Assembly (NCBI GenBank): GCA_008704415.1
Contig: VXIS01000053.1
Span: 62,001-126,000 of the forward strand
From: Sphaerosporella brunnea
Lineage: Eukaryota > Ascomycota > Pezizomycetes > Pezizales > Pyronemataceae
DNA length: 64,000 nt
Reading direction: 5' to 3'
Shown here: positions 55,336 through 64,000 of the stretch, one piece after another
Numbering within the stretch: position 1 is the stretch's first letter
How the letters are laid out: each line of letters begins with the position of its first letter
Position numbers and translations under genes: made by a program
Notes under the pieces: model-generated
Told to the model about the DNA's origin: nothing
The model's database searches: none
The model's input: the letters and a program-made list of their open reading frames with translations, nothing else

Positions 55336-56539
55336 GGAAAGCAGTACGGTGAGGACTGTTGGGTGCAGCAAAGAAAAACCGTGCGACGGTGATGGTTTGG
55401 GGGTTTATCAAGTGGGGATACAGAGCCCTTGAAGTTGATTGTTGGCTAACTAAACTATGGTCCGTGTTGCGTCTGAAGCCCCGAAAAGCAGGTGGAGCGA
55501 GTTGAAAGTCCGTGAACAAATCGCTAAGATTAACCAACAAATTGAAGGAAAAAAAACCGACTCAACGCTGAGTGAAAGAAATGGGCTGAATTCCGAGAAA
55601 AGAAGCTTTGGATTGCCCCCGAAATCCGTGCGGCGGCATTGGCGTTCAACACCAAAGACTCAGTCTTTTTGCGGCAAAAAGTTTAAGTTCAAACGGATCG
55701 TCAAAGGCGAGGGTTTGTTCTCATGAAGGATAATTCTGCTGTTGGTACATCAACAGTGAACGCGAAAAGGCTGAAATTACTGTCAAAGTTGACTGGTTGC
55801 CGAACTCACCAGATTTCAACCCTATCGAACGAATTTGGATGCTGATAAAGTCCCGCATCCAAACAGGAAGAGGCTCCGAGAAAGTAACCACTTTAAGCCG
55901 CATGAAGAAGGATTTGCAGGAGGAATGGAACCGCATCACAATTGAAGAGATTAACAGAGAGATCTCGCGGCTTCCTGAAGTAATGGCCCGCTGCATTGTT
56001 GACAACGGAGACAACAACTTCCATGGGTAGTGGATTTCCTTTTTTGAAGATCGTAACAATGCCGCAACAACAAAGGTCAAGGCTGGTTTAGTGCGGAGTT
56101 TTATTAGTCACCGAAGGGATGCGACTTTTGTAGATTCGAAACAAGTTAAATACCGCTACAGTGAAAAAACATCACTTCTTCTCACACTCTCCACAAAGCC
56201 CCTCAATACACGACAGCCCATTGCTCCTAAATCTATACTTAGTGCAGTCCTTACCATCCCAGAATTTGCAGCGTAGGACTATCTTCTGAACCGTGTGGCT
56301 GCAGCCGGTGTAGTAGATGTTGTTGATTGTGCACATTTCTATCGCTGTGCTTATGAGAATGACAAGTTAGTTGGCAGGGGGCACGCGATAAAGCAGCCCC
56401 AGCAACGTTCAAGACGAGGCCCCAGATTTAATTACAAATTGTACGCCGGCGATCGAAGAACAATTCGAATAGGAGTGGAGTTTCCCCATCTAATCATACA
56501 AAAAAAACAAAAAAAACAGCCGCGGCTGCTACGCATACC

Positions 56540-56982
56540 TTACAACCCGATCCTGCCCTTCCTCGCCATAAGCACCCACCCAGCAATCAGACACGCCCCA
56601 CCAATCGGCGTGACCGGTCCCAACACCTTTCCCAATCCATCCTGCACCCTCTCCGGCCCCGCCAAAACCATGGCATACAGACTTCCCGAGAACATAGTCA
56701 CACCGGCCGTGAACAATCCCGCGGCCGCAGGATTCGCGGGGGAAGCCACAAGGATCGCGAGTGCGTGGAGCAGCTGTAACAGCAGGTCAGCGGACAGGCA
56801 GAGATAGATGGACCGGGGAAGGGAAGGAAGACCTGGTACTGCGCTGCGGTGTCCCAGTTCTTGAGCGCTTTCGGGTCCGTGACGTAGTTTCTGAGGCCGT
56901 GGGCTCCGAAAGCGCCGAGAGCTACGCCAGAGGCACCGACGAGGCAGCCGATGGTCCAGTAGTTCGGGCGTGGCAGCGGCAT
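56540..56982 (-). CDS. DUF423/TMEM256 family membrane protein
   Basis: Two exons, 56982-56833 and 56773-56540, with a 59-nt intron, give 127 residues. The join reads [17 protein letters not shown], exactly the conserved YQ-hALAL motif of the family. The N-terminus [20 protein letters not shown] is the GAFGAHgL signature, followed by [18 protein letters not shown] and [17 protein letters not shown]. Four transmembrane helices of about 18 residues are visible. The family is found from bacteria to man and its function is unknown; in eukaryotes it may be a mitochondrial or ER membrane protein. The length is normal. A LINE fragment sits 165 bp upstream of the start codon, and an eroded copy of its 3' end lies at 49270. 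Confidence 0.92.
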
Positions 56983-57147
56983 ATCGTGGTTGGGTGGGTT
57001 GTGATGAGTCTAGGGAAGAGGTGAGGTTGGTGGGAGTTGCGCTAACCTACGTCGCGTGCAGGGGAAGTTCGGCTCCGGATTTACCACGTTCCGAAAGTGG
57101 ATGGAGGAAAGAAAAGTAAATTTTGTGAGAGGTGATCTATTAGTTCT

Positions 57148-57468
57148 TTTGTTTTTTGTTTTAATCATATTGTATTCGGCCGCTTGCGGCCATGACATAT
57201 GTAGAAGAGACGCGACTATGCTACACCTTAGGCGTTGCCTACTGCTGGTGCCTGCGGCACGTCTAAGGAAAGGTAAACAAGGAAAGGCGCACCAGATATA
57301 GAAGACGTGCCAAGGAAATTCGTGACAAAGGAAAAGAACATCATTAAAAAGGTCATCTTAACAAGGTGTCGCCGTCAGGCCATGTCCCAACTTTAGTAGC
57401 GCTTAAGAAGCCTAACACCGCCTCCGTGCACCGATCGTCTGCCACAAGCGCAGTGGTTGGGGTACCCG
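57148..57468 (-). mobile_element. 5'-truncated LINE, family A, copy 3
   Basis: A 321-bp insertion between two copies of TATTAGTTCT (57138-57147 and 57469-57478). The minus strand starts inside the last coding exon and reads ALVADDRCTEAVLGFLSATK, VGTWPDGDTLLR and a stop. It then continues through the 3' untranslated part to the hairpin GGCCGCAAGCGGCC (57178-57191) and the tail GAATACAATATGATTAAA. It matches copies 1 and 2 closely at the 3' end. The 5' boundary may differ by one or two bases because the duplication is short. Confidence 0.85.
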
Positions 57469-57884
57469 TATTAGTTCTATGCGTTGTTAAGAATTGACCA
57501 CTAGGGGAAGGCGATTTCCCAGTCAAGAGCATTTTCGACTTAGGCGTACTTTGCTCGAGGGCCAGTATAGAATGGAGAAGAACCATGAAACAGCTTCTAT
57601 CGAGAAGGCGTCTCCTTACTGCCACACTTCACAGTTACTTGTTTGGGCAGCAGGTACGACGTTTAGTAAAACGTTACTGAGCGGCTTCTGGCATTCTGTC
57701 GAGGAAATAAACTCAATCCGTAGCAATTAAAAGACGCCATACTAAACACACTCCCGGTTCTAAATCGTCACGCAGAAGCCCATACCGAAAATTTCAATGA
57801 CTCGAGTCCAACGCTGTGCAATCATTGATTCTCACTCGATAGTTTACCACCTGCTTATTTCGCCTTGGTGAAGCGGAACTAAAC

Positions 57885-58673
57885 CCAGACGTCGCCCCCG
57901 CCATGGGTCGCCAATTCTGCCACCCAGACGCTGTCCGCACCCCCGCCCCCGCCCGCAACGACGGCGGCGGAAACGCCGGCAGCTCCACCTGCTGCGACAA
58001 AGTCGAAACGTAAGCGCTCCGGGCCGCCTAGCCCGGCGCAGAAACCGACAAAGCACGCACGGGAGATCTCCCCCCCCTCACTGATGCATTCGAAGCATGC
58101 AGGGCCGAGCGACGCACTGGTCTCGGTGCGCCCAACGCCTGACACGCGAGATGCACCAGCCCCGTCCGCCCCCGCGATGAGGCTGAGGCGAAAGAGGGAT
58201 GGAAGAAGGTTGAGAGAAAGAAGCGCAGGCGGCCCTCGGGCCGTACTCCGACACAGTCTACTGGGAAGAGCGTCCCGTCCTGGGCCCAAGTGGCCGGTGA
58301 CGGAGCTGTCTGTTTCAACTTCTACATAGGAGGAGGAGCGGGCATCGCCAAGTTACACACGACGCGCAAACCCTGGGGGGGCAGTAAGAAGAAGGAGAAG
58401 AAGAAGGAGAAGGGGAAGGAGAAGGAGCAGCGGGCTCCTAGGGTGTAGGGGCAGTGGGAGGTGGCTACAGTCTTTTCCGCCGTTTATGTGTTGCGATTTC
58501 CTTTTATGTATTTCTTTTGTATGGGGAGCCCCAACAGACGGGTAAGACCGTGGGGACAGGATACCAGGTTTCTTATGTCCGTCATAGGCCTTTGGCCTCA
58601 CTCCGATTCGCAAGATAGGAGGCACTTGGTCTAACGCCCTCGTGTACGCTGTATGATTTAAAACAAAAACAAA
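57885..58673 (+). mobile_element. LINE-type insertion, family B, 789 bp
   Basis: The element is flanked by the perfect 14-bp duplication AAGCGGAACTAAAC (57871-57884 and 58674-58687). The first two thirds code, with a frameshift near 58185, for a basic, Pro/Ala-rich protein with KSKRKRSGPPSPAQKPTKHA, then EGWKKVERKKRRRPSGRTP and SVPSWAQVAG, typical of LINE ORF1 or gag-like proteins. The 3' part ends in GATTTAAAACAAAAACAAA, an A-rich tail. No reverse transcriptase is present, so it is either an internally deleted copy or a non-autonomous derivative. The 179-bp fragment at 16631 is another copy of the 3' end. The stretch 58688-59299 holds no gene. Confidence 0.85.
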
Positions 58674-59299
58674 AAGCGGAACTAAACTCCTTGCTCGCTT
58701 TTTTGGTCGTTTCATACACTTTCTTTAGACTTATATATCATAGCTTCATCTTCTATTTATTTTATGGTGCACGCAGTCTATAGAGGTGGTAAAAACGGCG
58801 AGGGACATGGGGAGTCGCGCAACCTTCGGATAGCGAACATAAAAGCAGGGTGATTTAGGGCCAGAGACAGGCTTTCCTGATCCGCATTTTTTTTCATTTT
58901 GCCGATAGAGCGGTACAAATTAGGATGCAAACAAGAGAATTTTGTATGGTGAAAACCGCCCTGTGCACCACCACACAGGCCGATGTAGGCCGGTGGATAT
59001 AAAAACTTTTGAATGAGAGAAAAAAAAATTATCCTGTGTCTTCTAGTACTCTGTTTTTGTTGATTCGCCTATCTGAACGAAGCTGAGCTCTAGAGTTCTC
59101 TAATGTGGTGGAGCTGTTGTCCAAAAACGGTTCCGACCGTCTGAAATTTGGGCGGGTGCACAGCGTATCTTCTTACACCCCCTTTATAGACTGCGTGCAC
59201 CATACACGTTCTCCCCTGATTTTTCCAATCCGAAATCTAGAATCTGCATCTGTAAAAGATTTATCTATGGTACAAAAAACTGTATCACCATCCCGTCTA

Positions 59300-62221
59300 T
59301 CATACAGTCCAGCTCTGCACCCCCATTCCATCCAACACCTTCACACACCTATAGCAAAGCTCGCTCCCATCGACGGTGGGGGAACTATAAATCCAGCACC
59401 GAGGGCACTTCGAAAAGTCGGCCTCACAAACAACAACCGCCGCGGTTTCGTCTCCAACAGCGACACTTTCGACCTCCTGCCACCAATCGCCCTCCGTAGC
59501 GGCGATGTCATCGTGGACCATGACACCGGACACTATAAACAACGTCTCCATCTGATATCTATACCTATCCACCAGCTGCCGAATCTTTGTCCCCGGCGCC
59601 GCAACGATGAGCACCTGCAGCTGAAGATTGACCTTGACTCTTCCGGCCGCTTTGGCGCGCTCAAACCCCAGTTTCACGGCATTGTGCAGCTTGTCTAGTA
59701 CCGCGAAATCGCGGTCGAGGGAAGGGTTCGCCCACTCCTCGGGTGGGGTAAAGAAGGTCAGCATATCCCGCTCGTCGGACGGAACAACCTTCAGCAGAGC
59801 CTGTGGGGCGTGTGCCCACACCTCCTGGGTCAGAAGGGGGATGAATGGTGAGAGTAGGCTGACATAGTTGCGGAGGATGTAGGAAGAGGTGGATTGCGCG
59901 GATCTTCTCTCGGGGTTCTGCACAGCGTCGGAGTATATGCGGTCTTTGATAACGTCGAGGTAAAACGCCGACAAGTCCGTGCTGGTATATTGGGCCAGGA
60001 TTGTGACGGCGCGGCTGAAGTTGTAGGCGGCGGCGGCGGAGCGGACAGAGTTGTTTACTGCATGGAGCTGGGAGAGGGCACGTTTGTCGATGGTCGTGAG
60101 GTCAGAGTAGGGGATGTGGGTGCCGTCCCAGTCCGATAAAACGCCCAGAAGGAAGCGGCTCGTGACGCGGGCTTTGCGCAGAACTTCGTTGATGTGGTTC
60201 AATACGGTGGGACCTACGTTTACGTCTTTGGTGAAATCGGACAACGCGACCCACAACCTGAGGATGTCGATGTTCGGCACGTTTTTCTTTGTACGCGTTA
60301 TGTCGGCGGGGACGATAACATTGCCGAGGGATTTGGACATTTTCTTCCCTTTTGCGTCGAGGACGAAGCCGTGCGTGAGGATCTGCTTGAACGGTGGTGC
60401 GTTACGCGCCGCAATAGAAGTGAGCAAGGAACTCTGGAACCATCCTCGATGCTGGTCGCTGCCTTCGAGGTAGAGGTCCGCTGTTACGTCCTTTCCAAGG
60501 CGTTGAGAAAGAGTAGCCCAGGATGTGCCAGAGTCGAACCATACGTCCATTGTTTCCTTGCCCCGCACATAAGTCTGACCCGAAGACTGGTATTCAGGTG
60601 CTACAAACACCGAGTCCGGAACTTCGGGTGAGAACCAGGCGTCGGTTCCTTTCTCTCGGAGGACAGATATAATGTGCGTGACACTCTGTTCGGTGAGAAG
60701 TGGCTCCCCGGTTTCCGCATCGTAGAGCACCGGTATAGGAACTCCCCACGCACGCTGCCGCGAGATGCACCATTCGTTTCTGTTCTGGACAAACGCTGTA
60801 AGGCGTGGACGGCCGGATTCGGGAATGAAGCGGACGTTGTCCAAAGAGGAGACAGCGGTAGACTTGATGTTTTCGGCATCGGCGAACCACTGTGCTGTTG
60901 CTCGTACAATCACGGGTAACTTTGTGCGCCAGTCGTAGGGGTATTTGTGAGAGAAGCTATGCAGGTGGAGAAGGGCGTTGGCCTCGACAAGGAGATGCAA
61001 AACGGTTTTGCTTCCTTTATAAAGAACTTCCTGGCCTTCAAGCTCTGGGAGCGTGTCCGCTGTGTACCGGCCGTTGTTGTCAACTGGAGAGAAGGGTGCA
61101 ATGCCGTGTGAGAGACACACCAGGTAGTCGTCCATGCCGTGTCCTGGGGCCAGGTGAACGAGTCCCGTTCCAGAATCTGCGGAGACGAAATCAGCAGAAA
61201 TGATCGGATGCGCTGGCGCGTCGGAGGGCAATAGCGGGTGGGTATAGCTCAGTCCAACCAGGTCTTTGCCAGAAATGCCCGACTTGAGAACCTGTGTGTC
61301 CTCCCCGAGAATGCTGTTCATATATTGCACCCGCTCATCAGCAACCAACAGCTTTCCGTGCTCAGCCGAGTTGACAATAGAGTATCCCATGTCCTCCCCC
61401 ACTGCCACCATCTTATTCGCCGGCAGCGTCCACGGTGTCGTTGTCCAAATCACCACGCTAACATCGTCCTCACCCACGACCGTTCCCTTTAGTCGCATCT
61501 TAACAAACGCCGCCTTCGACACGTGCTTCTCGTTGTATTCGAGCTCCGCCTCTGCGAGCGCCGTCCCCGAGCTTGGACTCCAGTACACTGGCTTGAACCG
61601 TCTGTACACCAGTCCGTGCTTGACCATATCCTTGAACACCTCCAATTGTAGTAGTTCGTACTCGAGGTCCATAGTTTTGTACGCCTTCTCATACTCGCCC
61701 ATCACGGCCCACTCCTTAAACCTAGCCATCTGGCTCTGCACCGTCTCCTCCGCCAGCTGTTTCGCCTGCCGCCGAATTTCCAGTGGCGTCATACTTTTCC
61801 CCCGTTCCACAGCCTCCGCCACGGAGCCAGCGCTGGCCTTTTGCAATGCCTTCAACTCAATTGGTAATCCGTGGCAGTCCCAGCCGGGAATGTAGACGAC
61901 CCGTTTCCCCTCCAGCACGGCGACGCGGTTAACAATATCCTTCAAGATCTTATTAAGCGCATGTCCCATGTGGAGGTCTCCATTCGCATACGGCGGGCCA
62001 TCATGGACGATAAACGTATTCCTATCCGTCCGCTTTGATTGCAGCGCGTAAAGCTCGGTGGTAGATTTCCGCAGCAGTGCCGAATGTTCCGATGCGTCGC
62101 CGGCCGGGCGGATCGGAAACGTGGTCTTGGGCAGGATCAGAGTGGACTTGAGCGGGGTCGGGTTCGCGGCCGTTGCGTAGCGTCGCGCGCAGGCGGGGAG
62201 GAGAGGTGCGTAACGCCGCAT
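59300..62221 (-). CDS. ISM1: Mitochondrial isoleucyl-tRNA synthetase
   Basis: A single-exon frame of 973 residues. The enzyme charges mitochondrial tRNA-Ile in two steps and proof-reads valine. The N-terminus (MRRYAPLLPACARRYATAAN) is a mitochondrial presequence. Class I motifs are intact: PYANGDLHMGHALNKILKD (HIGH) near residue 82, the WDCHGLP motif and KKMSKSLGNV (KMSKS) near residue 626. The editing-domain insertion lies between, with TTTPWTLPAN and GTGLVHLAPGHGMDDY. DVWFDSGTSW precedes the KMSKS loop. The C-terminal zinc finger (CPRCW near residue 939 and CYRC near 958) is present, which supports the bacterial-type mitochondrial enzyme rather than the cytosolic one. The ATG at 62221 begins the presequence. 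A foldback MITE ends 199 bp upstream. Confidence 0.97.
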   Translation of the reverse strand: MRRYAPLLPACARRYATAANPTPLKSTLILPKTTFPIRPAGDASEHSALLRKSTTELYALQSKRTDRNTFIVHDGPPYANGDLHMGHALNKILKDIVNRVAVLEGKRVVYIPGWDCHGLPIELKALQKASAGSVAEAVERGKSMTPLEIRRQAKQLAEETVQSQMARFKEWAVMGEYEKAYKTMDLEYELLQLEVFKDMVKHGLVYRRFKPVYWSPSSGTALAEAELEYNEKHVSKAAFVKMRLKGTVVGEDDVSVVIWTTTPWTLPANKMVAVGEDMGYSIVNSAEHGKLLVADERVQYMNSILGEDTQVLKSGISGKDLVGLSYTHPLLPSDAPAHPIISADFVSADSGTGLVHLAPGHGMDDYLVCLSHGIAPFSPVDNNGRYTADTLPELEGQEVLYKGSKTVLHLLVEANALLHLHSFSHKYPYDWRTKLPVIVRATAQWFADAENIKSTAVSSLDNVRFIPESGRPRLTAFVQNRNEWCISRQRAWGVPIPVLYDAETGEPLLTEQSVTHIISVLREKGTDAWFSPEVPDSVFVAPEYQSSGQTYVRGKETMDVWFDSGTSWATLSQRLGKDVTADLYLEGSDQHRGWFQSSLLTSIAARNAPPFKQILTHGFVLDAKGKKMSKSLGNVIVPADITRTKKNVPNIDILRLWVALSDFTKDVNVGPTVLNHINEVLRKARVTSRFLLGVLSDWDGTHIPYSDLTTIDKRALSQLHAVNNSVRSAAAAYNFSRAVTILAQYTSTDLSAFYLDVIKDRIYSDAVQNPERRSAQSTSSYILRNYVSLLSPFIPLLTQEVWAHAPQALLKVVPSDERDMLTFFTPPEEWANPSLDRDFAVLDKLHNAVKLGFERAKAAGRVKVNLQLQVLIVAAPGTKIRQLVDRYRYQMETLFIVSGVMVHDDIAATEGDWWQEVESVAVGDETAAVVVCEADFSKCPRCWIYSSPTVDGSELCYRCVKVLDGMGVQSWTV

Positions 62222-62419
62222 TTGCAGGTGACGCGCGGGGTTGAGGGCTTGCGCTGGTGTGTTCGGAAGTTGCCGGAGTATTTTGAGTGGGGGTTAGGGG
62301 TGTGGACGTTGACTCGGTTCCATCGGGAATCACTCATGTGGCGGTGAGTTCTCCGGCTTCGGGATGCGGGCTTCCACTTGCAGTTCGTAACGAACAATAT
62401 GTTTTGAGGCCCTGCGCAC

Positions 62420-62620
62420 TAAAGTCCCTGACCACTTGATGGTGGATGTCGGTAGTGGATGATGAGATAAGATAAGCGATATGCCTAAAGCGGTAAGGTT
62501 CCGCGACTGCCAGCCCTCCTGGCCGCGCGTCTGGCCGCTCACTGATCCTCGCCTTACCGCTTTAGGCATATCTTTTATCTTATCTCATCATCCACTATCA
62601 TCAAGTGGTCAGGGACTTTA
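62420..62620. mobile_element. Long-armed foldback MITE upstream of ISM1
   Basis: A 201-bp element with nearly 70-bp inverted arms. Both ends start TAAAGTCCCTGACCACTTGA in one orientation or the other, and the arms run inwards through TGGATGATGAGATAAGATAA and ATGCCTAAAGCGGTAAGG. The left arm has an extra block of about 8 bp (TGTCGGTA region) and a small change (GCG/AAA) near its inner part. A TA pair at each end could be a mariner-type duplication. It is non-coding. Confidence 0.85.
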
Positions 62621-64000
62621 ATATACGAAAGAAGGAAGAAGCATCTAACTGATTGCGGGATTTCTCCCGCATCATGCCACGAATCAAACCGGCAGCACAG
62701 ATGGAACAACTTTCCAACGCGTATTGATATGATATACAACAGGGCAGTTCTTCCGACAGACGTACGGTTAATTATTCGGCGCTGGTTGATCACATGTGCA
62801 CACAAGCTTGGATTTGGTATACATGAAACGGTGCTGGCTTGGAACCAAGGAATCTGAGTTCAGCGAGGACAAGAGCAGCCTAAATATCTGCTTATATAAC
62901 CACAGTGCCGTATTAAAAGTGACCGGACACGTGTGCGGAGTTCTCTGCGAAAGCTATGGAACGACCTTCATTCCTAGGCCATGGAATCATGATTAGTGTT
63001 CAACCGAGGCCACACTGCACGCCATGCATCCACAAATGGGGCGGGGGATCGAATGATGGAAACTGGGAAACCCCTCACCACAGCTTTGGATATTTTCTGT
63101 TCCAAGACTCGGCGGGGGGAATTTCAGGAAGGCTAGTCCTGCATGTTCTTTTCTCTGAGGGTTGTGGTGTGTGATATGTTACAAATTCCCCAGAGACCCC
63201 ACAGTAAACATTGCCTGCATGCATGACGGCATACCCGAGAAGGCGTTATACGCTGCAGGAGTGACATTTGGCAGGCATCAGCTGTTTCTGTCAGGTACAA
63301 CACGTGGTAATCATATTGACATCACCCGCAGTTTTGGCAGATTTCAGGTACGGCTTACCCACCTATCCCCATCTTTTCCTCTTCCGCGATTCTGATGCAT
63401 AAAACGTGGAGAGCTTTGTACCACATTCCCACTTCAGCATCAGCCCATGCAGGGTCAAAGTTCTTCCAATCGTTTCTAGAAGTCGGCATATGCGCATGCA
63501 TAAAAAAATCTTTGCATCAACGAATGGCGTTCAAAACATGTGCTCGCCCCTCGGTTGGATATCTGGAAAAATTCGCACGTTTGCGCAGGCTAAACAATCT
63601 TCGGTAAGTGGGAATTTTGCGCTTTTCTTTCAGCCCACGGTGAATAAGGGGAGTTTTGCGGGTTGTCACTTCGCGTGGATTTACTTCCAACAAGTTCTAT
63701 TGTCCTTGCTATGGGCCAGAGAGTACGATTAATCGATTATCAACCATGGCCTTAGGGAGAAAGTCATAGTAATCACAACAGTGTAAGTCAAAGACAGTAC
63801 CATGATCTGGCACTACATACCAGCTCCGGCTGTTGTATTCTACCTAGAAACAATGACAGAGGCTGTACTTCGGATCCGTTCGGTTCAAGCTGTCTCTTCG
63901 GATGCTGCCTTGCCGATGTGGGGCCACATCGTCAAGAAATCCGGCATGCATATGATCCAAGTGAGGCCAAGCAATTCAATGTTCGAACAACTATAACTAG
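62621..64000. other. Right-end stretch without a recognisable gene
   Basis: AT-rich sequence. The plus-strand frames at 62956-63174, 63162-63395 and 63406-63732 overlap and are compatible with short exons (a GT..AG pair could join SFGRFQ at about 63347 to later frames), but no domain is recognised. A Cys/His-rich start (CVICYKFPRDPTVNIACMHD) in the second frame is suggestive but unsupported. Confidence 0.4.

Larger units (their letters stand above)
53751..56029 (+). mobile_element. Degenerate Tc1/mariner-type transposase, interrupted twice
   Basis: Pieces of one transposase lie in order on the plus strand. They start with MRPQLPKPDKCK at 53751, then TELQRVWQLVVVDKENPH. A MITE splits the frame, after which it resumes as TLPAWCAILALRFFDP with the HTH segment TIRQIASAINVPKSTVQDV. 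After an A-tract expansion and frameshifts come LTEVDKGELVAIVKRNWATR, HKCGIEAYREDFEVILKAE, and the catalytic block YGFIDETSSESGG. A LINE insertion then splits WKEKGKQYG|EDCW, followed by RATVMVWGFIKWGYRALEV. A frameshifted central part leads to MKDNSAVG and WLPNSPDFNPIERIW, the last catalytic Asp/Glu region. Stops and frameshifts make it non-functional. Terminal inverted repeats were not found. The stretch 56030-56539 holds no gene. Confidence 0.85.

Noticed and set aside
63162..63395. Cys/His-containing frame considered as a zinc-binding exon
   Set aside because: The Cys and His spacing fits no known finger, and no upstream or downstream exon could be joined with confidence.

Overview
The window looks like nuclear DNA of a filamentous ascomycete. 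The evidence is short spliceosomal introns (about 48-100 nt, GT..AG), mitochondrial-type and fungal-type proteins (TFIIIC, TRM61, an ISM1-type isoleucyl-tRNA synthetase, a GH125 mannosidase, a LaeA-like methyltransferase), a stand-alone 5S rRNA gene, and many short non-autonomous transposons. The low gene density, the decayed NACHT-ankyrin gene and the transposon mix would suit a Pezizomycete (truffle/morel relatives), but that placement is inference only.

Left part (1-18.4 kb): a gene-poor stretch, then TRM61 and a small three-exon stress-responsive A/B barrel gene on the minus strand, an F-box-like gene, a badly broken NACHT-ankyrin gene, and an ankyrin-repeat gene. From 15 to 18 kb there is a mariner-type MITE, two hAT-type elements (one of 660 bp with a perfect 8-bp target duplication) and a 5'-truncated LINE copy.

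Middle (18.4-35 kb): a three-exon gene for the TFIIIC TPR subunit faces a co-oriented minus-strand group: an APH-type phosphotransferase-like gene, an epoxide hydrolase (four exons, intact), a cytochrome P450 with many inactivating lesions including loss of the ExxR segment and of the haem-ligand Cys, and an FAD-linked oxidase (two exons, intact). This resembles a small secondary-metabolism or detoxification cluster that has lost its P450. Two small multi-exon genes of unknown function and a secreted GH125 exo-mannosidase follow.

Right part (35-64 kb): a mobile-element-rich region. It holds an hAT transposase remnant, a broken HNH-nuclease gene between two MITEs, a 5S rRNA gene, two further hAT elements with perfect 8-bp duplications, a small mitochondrial-type gene, several LINE 3' fragments with target duplications and a shared 3' hairpin, a Tc1/mariner transposase interrupted by both a MITE and a LINE, a DUF423/TMEM256 gene, a LaeA-like methyltransferase and the mitochondrial isoleucyl-tRNA synthetase. 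Housekeeping genes are interspersed with these insertions, and several insertions sit within 200 bp of start codons.

The exon structures given were worked out by hand from reading frame, splice-site consensus and family expectation. The target duplications were read directly from the sequence. No database search was possible.
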